Positions 13,301-22,220 of a stretch of 64,000 bases of DNA are shown piece after piece (within the stretch, counting starts at the first letter, position 1; every line of letters begins with the position of its first letter). Under the pieces are notes generated by a model, which worked only from the letters and a program-made list of their open reading frames with translations, had not been told where the DNA came from and searched no databases. A program made the position numbers and the translations under genes. The stretch is from Astragalus membranaceus (Eukaryota; Streptophyta; Magnoliopsida; Fabales; Fabaceae): assembly GCA_039519185.1 (NCBI GenBank), contig CM076848.1, positions 125,434,371 to 125,498,370 of the forward strand. Reading direction: 5' to 3'.

Positions 13301-13607
13301 AGTTTCCTCGAACCATCGCGGATGTCCATCATGGTTTCCAGATGCCATATGTAGCCCTCTACTGTTGCTACGCGCTCTGATGAAACGATAAAGCTGAGAA
13401 TCCTATGGTGATGGGTTTCGGACATTTTTGGGGCTGAGGCAACTATCTGTCATAATTTTCAGTAACTTACATGAAACATTGAGTGGATCCTGACTCAATA
13501 CGTCACATAATATACTAGAAAGGTCTGACATATAATTGTCTAAGTCCCTAGCTGACTCGATCCTATGTTCTCGACCCGAAGGTCACTACGTCCGACAAGG
13601 CCGAACC
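10321..13607 (-). other. R3 internal region, non-coding
   Basis: About 3.3 kb with no frame above about 100 codons and no recognisable protease, RT, RNase H or integrase motif on either strand. Either the pol is decayed beyond recognition or the interior was replaced, as in LARD elements mobilised in trans. Confidence 0.7.
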
Positions 13608-13619
13608 GCTCTGATACCA
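13608..13619 (-). other. R3 primer-binding site (tRNA-Met)
   Basis: GCTCTGATACCA on the plus strand is TGGTATCAGAGC on the minus strand, two bases from the right LTR. It fixes the orientation of R3. Confidence 0.92.
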
Positions 13620-13621
13620 AA

Positions 13622-15790
13622 TGTAACACCCCGGTATTTCTTTAACAAAGAAATACCTAAATATACAATTTGGTATAAATCAGAGTATAAAAATTCCTGT
13701 TCAGATATACATCTTTACAAGAAACAGCGGAAACTATAAAAATATAACATGATACAAGTTCGAGTCATAAGACCGAATACAGAGACTACATCAGAAGAAT
13801 CCAAAACACAGATGGAAGATTTCATCTCCAACTTCTCCTCGAGCCTAACGACTAACTGTGCCGCCTGCTGTCCTTATAACCTGTTCTCTGTAAAAACAAC
13901 AAATATGGATTGGGTGAGACAACTTGTCTCAATGAGTCCTACCGTGCCCCCTCACTGACACTCGGTTCAATTATTAAACCGTTACAACAAACTCTGACAT
14001 AACAATGTCTTATTTATTAATCAAAATGCCAAGCAAATCGTGTTCTTATCTTTCGAAAATTGATAATTGCCTTATGACTCAACCCGATATAATTTCAAGA
14101 CACAAAAAAATATCCCTATCCGTGAGTAGAACTCACCCGGTTGACGATCCCGCGAGAAATCACGCCGGAACACGGACGGCCGGATTGTAACCACTCGAAC
14201 AATCCCCGTAGTCACGTACACGCTCCTAATGCCTCCGCATCTGAACTCGATGGGTCCCACATGCACAACCAGTAACTAAGTCAATCATCCTCGCTACTGG
14301 ACCCCATTTCAGTATATCAAACTGATGGCGCTCGAGACTTTGGCGAATCGAACTCAAATTTGACGAACGGGCGTACTAGCTTCCATTTCCATTACCCAGA
14401 ATCAGGACCCAGTTTTGCAATAAGCATAACTTGGTCAATCCGTGATCAAATCTACTCAAATCAGTGCCCATTGTGAAGATAATTTCGTCTACTTTCAAAT
14501 GGTCAAGGATTCACACGCATGCATCCAGTGGTTTGGGAGATATTAACAAAACAAGATGACTGGTCCAGGACAGTGTTTGATTCTGAAACCGTAACTTGGG
14601 GACATGATATCTCCTTCCTTTCTGCATGAAATCATACGGTTCTTGTGCCCAAAATGAAAAGATTTGTGTCTAGTTTCCAGAGAAACAAGAATCACGATCA
14701 TCGGAGTAGTGTGAAGGGAGTTACGAATGATTTACCATACATGGTCAAAACTGTTTTTTTGAGCAGAATTTGTGTATCTCTATCTTTCAACTCCACAATG
14801 CATCCAACCACAAAATTAGCTCCAAAACCGGAAACTATTTCCTCCATGGATCCTCCTCTGCCCAATCCAACTCCAAACCAGAAGGGTGACCATTACATGG
14901 TTTCAAATACTGAAGGTGGACTTCTAAATTGAGTAGGATGCTTCTATGGTAACATGCAACTTCAAGGAAGCTTAGAGTTTCATTGTTGGACAAGTGGAGC
15001 TTCCAAATTCAGAAATGGCAAGTAGAGGAAGAGGATGAATCAGATGTTGAAAGTTGTATTTTTGGAAAGAGGATGGAAAATGGGATAAGATAAGCCAAAG
15101 AACACTTACATGCAATGGAGTAGTCTTGGAGTTCTTCCCCCTTCCTTTCTTCTCCCCCTTTCACGACCTCACCCTCTCTCTCAATCACTATGAACTCTTT
15201 TCTTTCTTTCAGGTATTCAGAATGCAAGGTAAGGGTTGTTAAATAATTTTAAAAGTTGAAAGTGTGTTAAGAGGAATGACCATTGTACCCCTTACTATTC
15301 AATTTCTCATTTAAACACTCCCTTATCCTCTACTTCTTCTATTTCTTGCCAATTTCAGAATATATTGATTTTGGGGAGTGTGATGTGATTAATAGGAATG
15401 GAGCTGAAGAAATTATTTAAAGGAGTGGGAAAAGACTAAAATGCCCCCCTTTAGTTTTCTAATCCTCACATGACCCCTTTTAATCCATAAAGCACTCCTC
15501 AATTCATTTGACTTAGGAAATTTAATTATCATTCTCATGATCCTACCATGAATGGGACCCAGTTTAATATTCATCAAATGACACATCATCAATAAGAGGC
15601 GAAATGACGATTTTACCCTTCAGCTGTATTGCCCATTTAAATTATGACTAAGCCACAATCAATTGTAGAGTAGGATTTCTTTGGACTTTTCCTCGACTAT
15701 TAATCCCCGAGACACGACCAATTATTCCCACAAATAATTACTCGGTCTTAGGCATCATAGTACGAGTCTTTAAAAATTAGGGATGTTACA
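13622..15790 (-). repeat. R3 5' LTR with internal deletion (2169 bp)
   Basis: Matches 7024-10166 except for a missing internal block of about 977 bp. At 14048-14053 the sequence jumps from the equivalent of 7450 to that of 8428, with ATCTT present at both edges, as expected for a microhomology-mediated deletion. Confidence 0.9.
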
Positions 15791-17271
15791 GTATGAATGG
15801 TAATCTGAAATGTTATAAATTAGAAAGAGCCCAACTACCATACGCCAGCCCAACATAAAGACAATACCAGCTGAAGTAAAACAAAGTGAATCCATTTTCC
15901 CTCTTCACGTTTCATTTCCACTTCCAGAATTGAGAAAGAAAGAAATTGAGAGAGAGCTTAGGGAGAGGGAGGAAAACGTGAGAGAAGAGAGGAGAGGGAG
16001 GTCACATCCTTTGATGCATGTTTAATCTCTGTTCACTATTACAATCCTTGTCTTCTCCTCTAACTTTTATTGCCAACATCACCACCAAAGAACTCCTCTT
16101 CCTCTTTCCACCATTTTCACACACAAGCTCCATTTGAGGAGAATTTGAGTTATGTTCTTTCTATTTTGAATTTCTGGGCATTTGGTCACTTAATTGGAGA
16201 TTAGTTGCTGTTTGAGGAAGATTTGGGAGTCAATTGTGAAGGGTTTGGAGTCGTGGTTGTTGTCCTTGAGTTGAGGTTTTGGGAGTAGATTCAAGAACTT
16301 AAAGTAATGTTTCACAAAAATAAAAAAAATAAAAAAATCAGTGGATGCATGTACAATGTGGGAGCTGGATGGAGTCATCTAGGAGCTTCATGGTAGAGTG
16401 GAGTAGCAAGGAGAAGGTCCAAGCTGCTGGAATTCGGATCTGGAGTAGTTCGGGTAGTTCGAGTTCGAATTGGAGAGCGGTTCAGAGAGTTTTGGATCGA
16501 TCGAGCATAGCTTGGATTTCGTATTGGTTGTTGTTGTGATTTTCATCACACTACGGTGAGTTATATAACTCGCTAGGGATGTTTTGGTGTCGAGTCATAT
16601 GTGTCTTTCTGAACTAATAAACTACTAAAATCTGTTTTGGGAAAAATAGCGAAAAACCGTTTTATCCAAAAGGCATTGTTTTATAATTGATTGAATTGGT
16701 GTGATTGATGATGATAATTAATAATTGTTGAATTGATGATTGGGCTGGACTGGATTGGTTGTGTTGAATGTCTGTTTTTATGTCTCGAAGATTATAGAAT
16801 GTCTCCGTATCGGATTGAAAGCGAAACAGAACAAAACGGAGTTTTCGAAAAGCCATTTCAGTACTTCTGCCAACGGTCGCCTCGCGACTCGTGGTCGTCG
16901 CCTCGCGACCATGTGTTATTTTGCAACGAAAATCTTTCTGTTACTTTTCGCGTCGCGACACAGTGTAATTTTCAGTAAACCCTACCGATTTTGTTTTCGC
17001 AATAACTTTTGATCCGGTAGTCCGATTCAAGTGTTCTCAGGTGCGTTGGAAAGATTCTGAAAAGGTCAAACTGAATATGTGATTGATGTTAGTTGATGTT
17101 CCGGAATCGTGTTGATGTTATGAGATCGATTATGACTAAGTTAAGTTCACGTTATGAAACTTATTGTCTTGTTATGCTTATGCTAAGTATGATTGATGTG
17201 ATTATGCTTAGACTGACTGGATAGTTGAGTAGATTATGTTAATAACTTTAGTAAGCCGTGTGAGATCACCT

Positions 17272-17347
17272 AATGTTAGTAATCAGATCATGTTAGTAAT
17301 TAGATCATGTTAATAATAAGATCATGTTAGTAATGAGATCATGTTAA
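17272..17347 (+). repeat. 18-bp tandem repeat in R2 LTR
   Basis: Four diverged units of GATCATGTTAGTAATNA follow one another. Non-coding. Confidence 0.75.
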
Positions 17348-18174
17348 GTTAAGCAAAGTGTTAAGTTAAGTTCATTATTATGCTCAGTTCATTGTTATGT
17401 TCAGATCAGTATTCAGTTCAGGTATATTAAAATATATACAACAGTTCAGTTAGGGTGACGACCCTATTTTCAGTTTAGTGTGCTAGGGGAGGGGAAGTCA
17501 TGAGCCCTATGAACCTTGGCCCCATGAGGGATCCAGCCGATTAGTGGAATGGGTTCACCGGGAGCTTATTTTGCCAAGTGACCGGTGACAATCTAAAAAA
17601 TCAGTTCAGTTTATATGTTGCCTCTCGTAACCGGCTTGAGGGTTATGAGGACAACGTTAGTTCAGCCACATAGTCAATTTTGAGGACTATGATTTATGAG
17701 TTAAAAATAATGAATCAAGCATAATTGAATCGAGAGGGTTAGTAAGGGGTCCCGATAGAACTCACTGAGACAAGTTGTCTCACCCAATCCATGTTGTTGT
17801 TTTTCAGAGTCGCGGGTCAAGTTGAAGACGACGAGGCATGGCTATGGAGACGCTTGAGGAGTTGCTGACGCTGTTTATTTTGTTATGTTATGTATCGCTG
17901 TATTTTCATTCAGTATCTTAGATGTACGATGGTACGACTTGTATTATAAGTTGTAAATCGCTTCCGCAGACTTTCTATTTTGGTACTGAACACTAGTTGA
18001 GAGGTGTAAGGAACGATATTATGTATTTCTCATGTTAAGTTATGTTAGCGCACTTGATGGGTTTTAGCATCGAGTTTTAGTATGTGTTCAGTATTTAAAA
18101 CAGGAGGTACTCTGATGTATGCCAGTAGTGCATTTCGGTAATTTCTACAAGTTAGAAATTATCGGGGTGTTACA

Positions 18175-18768
18175 AATATATTATTATATTTCGGATTTAT
18201 TAATTACATTGACATTATTTTCTAACAAAGTAAATGAGATAAACTATCAAATATTACTTTTTGATATATATTGATATATTAATTACTTTATTTTTTATAA
18301 ACTAATATATTATAATATTAATATTAATATATTATAATATTTGATATTTACTTAATAAATAAATTGAAACTAATACAATCAAATAACGTTTTATACCAAC
18401 TAATGACTTTGATAACTAACCGTAGTAAAGAGAAGGTCTGACTTGATGCGAATCCCCAACTCAAACAAAGAGGAAAAAAGAGGAAACCAAACTCAAACAA
18501 TACCTAAACAAACAACACCACAATTTGTTACTAACTCATATTATAAAATAATTCATAAACTAAAACTATTAACTTATGTTACAAACATATCTTAGATTGA
18601 AGATATTTGCCAAAGAGAGGAAGAGATTTAGTAGAGAGAAGAAGAGAATTCGTAGGGAGGAAGAGGGGAATTTCAAGAAGAGAATTTGGGTGTGAAGAAG
18701 AAATGTGGAGAAGAAATTTGAAGAAGTTATATATATAGGAAGAAGGGAAACAGTCGAATGTATCAAAA
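18175..18768. other. AT-rich, then purine-rich non-genic DNA
   Basis: 18180-18370 is AT-rich and repeats part of 6605-6757. 18590-18745 is rich in GAAGAG-type purines on the plus strand. No gene or element ends recognised. Confidence 0.5.
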
Positions 18769-19320
18769 ATCCGCCGAAAATGTCACCTACCGGCGGATTG
18801 AATATATTTTTGGCGGATTAGGGGATTTCCGGCGGATTTTAATGACTTACAGGCGAATATTTTAAAATTTAAATTTTGCGTATTTTCCAAAAGATCCGCC
18901 GGAAATGACGTTTCCGGCGGATTTTGACCGTTGTGTCATTTCCGGCTGATTTTAATGGCTTACCGGCGGATTTTTTAAAATTTAAAACTCCCGCATTTTC
19001 AAAAATATCCGCCGGAAATGACGTTTCCCGCGGATTTTGGTCGATGTGTTATTTCCGACGGATTTGTATGAATTTCCGGTGGATTTTCAAAATTTAAAAT
19101 TCCCACTGTTTTTAATGATCCGCCTGAAATTACGTTACCGGCGGATTTTTTTTTAAATTATATTTCTTCCACAATAATCCGCCGGAAAATTTCCGGAGGA
19201 AATAAATCCGCCGGAAAATCCCACAAATCCGTCGGTAATGTTCCGGCAGATAAAATCCGCCAGTAATTACTAAAATCCGCCGGAAAGTCCTGGCTGGAAA
19301 ATCCAATTATTCTTGGAGTG
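18769..19320 (-). mobile_element. CACTA-family element, one terminus, decayed
   Basis: On the minus strand it starts CACTCCAAGAATAATTGG, followed by CCAGCCAGGACTTTCCGGCGG, which closely resembles the left end of the complete element at 28208. The body is an array of CCGGCGGAT / ATCCGCCGG words in both orientations, as in CACTA subterminal regions that bind transposase. The other terminus was not found, so it is truncated or diverged. Confidence 0.7.
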
Positions 19321-19830
19321 TAAAAACATAAAAGATGAATCTGCAAACAAACTCACAGCACCCAAGTTAATAGCGTAAAACGGCTTAATGCCTACAAATG
19401 TGACATAATAAAAGTCGCTGGAGTACCTATGCTTCTGGATCTGTAACTTTGAAGCCCTAGTCATTGGTTGAATCTGAAATTGATCGAAGCTGATCTGTCG
19501 ATCTGAATCAAACGAACACCGCAACAAGACGAGAAATCCAAATGAACACCGCTACAAGACGGGAAATCAAACACGCCGCACCAAGACGACAAACAACAAT
19601 AACGCCGCACTCAGACGACAAATCAAAACAATACGAAATAAAAGGTAGATCTATGTGATAACCACTTATTTAGATAAAAAGACAGGAAAGAAACAATATA
19701 GAGGGGTGATTCTAGGCCAAAAATTGACCTAAAATCACCCCCTTCTAGTAGGTGAACAAGAAAGAAGAGAAGAGTAGAGAGAAAATTGAAAGACGACTAG
19801 GGTTTAGAGAGCTCAAGAAACTTAATAGTC
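19321..19830. other. Unassigned DNA with a short degenerate repeat
   Basis: No coding frame. 19510-19625 holds about four diverged units resembling GAACACCGCAACAAGACGA. It may be further CACTA sequence adjoining 18769-19320, but I cannot show this. Confidence 0.4.
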
Positions 19831-19875
19831 TCTCTCTCTCTCTCTCTCAATATATATATATATATATATATATAG
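19831..19875. repeat. (CT)n and (AT)n microsatellites
   Basis: A run of CT dinucleotides is followed directly by a run of AT dinucleotides. Confidence 0.9.
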
Positions 19876-19929
19876 TTAGGATATATTGACACCAGGTGTC
19901 AAACTTACTGACTTACACCAATTAATAGC

Positions 19930-20215
19930 TTCGCATATAAAATGAAATTTATCAATCCAACCGTTGAATAACATGATATTATCTTTGAGATCATATATAT
20001 CAATTTTCATTAAAATCTGAAACTATATGACGGTCCATCGCATTACTCTATTTTGATGGCTAATATGTTATTCAAAATATAAGCAAATGTGTGTTGTTAG
20101 AAAACACATCTATGAGTATCCAATTTTTTTAAAATTGGATATAAATGATACTAGAGATAATATAATGATATTTAACGGTCAGATTAATAAATTTCATTTT
20201 CTATATCAAGATATT
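19930..20215. repeat. Imperfect inverted repeat, possible MITE
   Basis: ATAAAATGAAATTTATCAAT near 19937 pairs with AATAAATTTCATTTTCTAT near 20187, with CCAACCGTT / AACGGTC continuing the pairing inward. Element ends and target duplication are not clear. Confidence 0.4.
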
Positions 20216-20285
20216 GTGTCCAAACCCCAACCATGAAAGACCACCTGATCGAGATCAGGTTCATCTAACCATGAATTCTCGAATT

Positions 20286-20287
<2 letters not shown>

Positions 20288-20339
<52 letters not shown>
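20288..20339. repeat. (TA)n tract at the left border of the viral array
   Basis: About 25 AT dinucleotides run directly into the primer-site end of viral copy A. Confidence 0.9.
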
Positions 20340-20341
<2 letters not shown>

Positions 20342-20602
20342 ATTTTAGAGCGGAAAGAATACTTTATTCATCTAATAGTGCCAGTTCATGAGAACCAGCT
20401 TACCACAACACAAGCTTAGCTATGAAAAAACATGTAAATAATTACCTTATTTGTTGTCTTCAAAGTTAAAGAACAAGCGGAGAACTCCTTTCTTCAAACT
20501 TCAGAGGTTATATTATTAGAAGAGTGTTTACAAGAGGAGAAGTATGTTACAAGAGAGAGAGGGGTAGGCGAAGCTCTCCCTAAGAAAGGAAAACAAAATG
20601 CC

Positions 20603-20609
20603 TTATATA
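20603..20609 (-). promoter_or_regulatory. Viral promoter TATA box, copy A
   Basis: TATATAA in viral sense, within the same context (TTTGCC before, GGCATTTTG after) as in all array units. Transcription would start roughly 25-35 bases downstream. A poly(A) signal AATAAA follows at 20363-20368 (minus), giving a short terminally redundant RNA region. Confidence 0.75.
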
Positions 20610-20873
20610 GGCAAACTAAGGCTTACTATTTAAGTCGGTAAAAGGGCTACTGTGTATCTCGATAGCCGGTTACAACAAACGACAAAATTTCACTAATTAT
20701 GCCGGGTACACACTGGGCCCCATCGACACATAATTGAATGAAAAATACAAAATTCAAAAGACAAAAGTACAAAATTAAAAAAGTAAAGCAAAGAAAATGT
20801 TGACAGCATAATTGCGTGTCACCCACCAAATCTTGGCATGTGATCTTTCTTTTGATGCTCTAAATTATGGCAC

Positions 20874-22220
20874 TTATTCTTGTCCTTTTCCTTTTACATG
20901 CTTAGTCATAGATTGGATCATGGCATCCCAGAAATCTTCTGGATAAGGATCCTCTTCTTGCTGAGATTCTCCAGCTAAGCAATCCATTTCACTTGGTTCA
21001 ATAGATCCCTGTGAGGATGTTGACATTTCTTTAACTTGAAACGTACTGAAGAATTGTGTCTTCATGTGATCAAGAGTTCTAACCATAATTTCTTCCTCAG
21101 ATTCTTGAGGATACTTCTTCTGAAAATAATGTTTTAAATTTGCCATAGACAAATTTTGGAGATTAACATTATTTAAACCATTTTCTTTGTCTTCATTAAT
21201 ATTAGATAAGACCTGAGATATTAATTTTTTGAGATCTTCAGGATCCATTCTAATCCACCATTTATAGAAGAAATTTCTTCTAAGTATAGGAATATTATTT
21301 TGGTCTTTTCCGATGGTCATAGACCACCTCCATATCCATGGGATTTGAAATTTGATAAAGAAAAGGCATGGACATTGTCCTATAATAAGCTTACTTGAAG
21401 CTATTCTTGTTATAAGAGGACTATTATCACACCATGAGTTGTATAAGTCCAATAATTCTTTTGGAAGAATTTCCAAAGATGGCCCAAATTTTTGCCACCA
21501 ATTGTAAAACCAATTTGGTATCGGTTTACTAACCACTTCTGGGTTAATACTAAAGAACCATGAATGTTTGTTTTTTGGGTTCTGATAATAAAAAGCTTTA
21601 GAAAAAGCCTGGATATAATCCAAATAATTAAAATATGCATATGAATTTTCAGCAATTTTTATTGCTTTTTCCCCATTTGGGTTTAATCCCCATTCTCTTG
21701 GAAGAAGGATTTTGTTAATATGACATTTGCTAAAGTTTATAAAACTTTGAGGATTGTTATTTTGATGGTGATGAGTAATAGTCACTGATTCAGTAACTAA
21801 TAATAAAATTTCTAAGTGTGGTCTTGATTTACCATATAATCCTGGGTATCCTCTGGATTCGAGGTACCTGGTCTTTATTGACCATGGATCTTTTGTAATG
21901 ATGAGGTCTTTATCATCAATATACATGATTTCCTCAGTTATTGGATTCTCAAAATATTCTTGAGTTTGTTCTTGAGGAGAGTCACTAATAATAGCCCCTG
22001 CATAAGAGCTTTGTTTTGTTCCAGAAGAAGAAGTAATATCTTCTTTCTTCGGAGGAGCAGGCAATTGCTGCATAGTTCTTCCCCTATTAGGGTATACTGT
22101 TGTCCAATCTCCTAAAAGGGGGACACTTGGTTCTTGTTTGTAGGGTAGCATATTGCTACTCCTTCCTCCTCTGCCACGGCCACCTGGACCACGACCTCTT
22201 CCCCTATATGGGGTTGTCAT
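20874..22220 (-). CDS. Caulimovirid third ORF, copy A (unbroken, unknown function)
   Basis: An open frame of 448 codons from the ATG at 22220, which overlaps the polyprotein end by 17 nt. The N-terminus is an arginine/glycine tract (RGRGRGPGGRGRGG, about residues 6-19), typical of RNA-binding tails. The middle (about residues 130-330) is rich in tryptophan, tyrosine and phenylalanine (for example WFYNWWQKFGPS, PWIWRWSMTIG). The C-terminus is acidic and serine-rich. I do not recognise a named domain. Position matches the translational transactivator of caulimoviruses and the unknown second ORF of florendoviruses, but I see no clear transactivator motif. A TTTTTGCAG acceptor-like site ends 4 nt before the ATG. 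This is the only unbroken version of the four. Confidence 0.7.
   Translation of the reverse strand: MTTPYRGRGRGPGGRGRGGRSSNMLPYKQEPSVPLLGDWTTVYPNRGRTMQQLPAPPKKEDITSSSGTKQSSYAGAIISDSPQEQTQEYFENPITEEIMYIDDKDLIITKDPWSIKTRYLESRGYPGLYGKSRPHLEILLLVTESVTITHHHQNNNPQSFINFSKCHINKILLPREWGLNPNGEKAIKIAENSYAYFNYLDYIQAFSKAFYYQNPKNKHSWFFSINPEVVSKPIPNWFYNWWQKFGPSLEILPKELLDLYNSWCDNSPLITRIASSKLIIGQCPCLFFIKFQIPWIWRWSMTIGKDQNNIPILRRNFFYKWWIRMDPEDLKKLISQVLSNINEDKENGLNNVNLQNLSMANLKHYFQKKYPQESEEEIMVRTLDHMKTQFFSTFQVKEMSTSSQGSIEPSEMDCLAGESQQEEDPYPEDFWDAMIQSMTKHVKGKGQE

Larger units (their letters stand above)
7024..15790 (-). mobile_element. R3: non-autonomous chromovirus-derived element, complete with TSD
   Basis: LTRs at 7024-10166 and 13622-15790 flank a 3.45-kb interior, and GTATG duplications lie at 7019-7023 and 15791-15795. 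Orientation is minus: the primer site is next to the right LTR and the purine tract next to the left LTR. No gag-pol frame survives, only a decayed chromodomain beside the 3' LTR. The 5' LTR has lost about 977 bp relative to the 3' LTR. It is nested inside R2, so it is the younger insertion. Confidence 0.93.
6758..18174 (+). mobile_element. R2: solo LTR split by R3
   Basis: The left part (6758-7023) starts TGTAACATCCCC and the right part (15791-18174) ends GGGGTGTTACA. Both are flanked by AATAT (6753-6757 and 18175-18179), a 5-bp target-site duplication. Removing R3 gives one LTR of about 2.65 kb with no interior, so the original element was lost by LTR-LTR recombination. The right part holds a CpG-rich doublet (16876-16909), the T-rich module (16983-17055) and an 18-bp tandem repeat. 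Confidence 0.88.

Noticed and set aside
16733..17012. Open frames of 81 and 90 codons
   Set aside because: Inside the R2 LTR across its CpG doublet; no start context or homology.
18769..19320. Regular CCGGCGG words resembling a CRISPR array
   Set aside because: Words occur in both orientations with irregular spacing in a plant transposon end; not a CRISPR.
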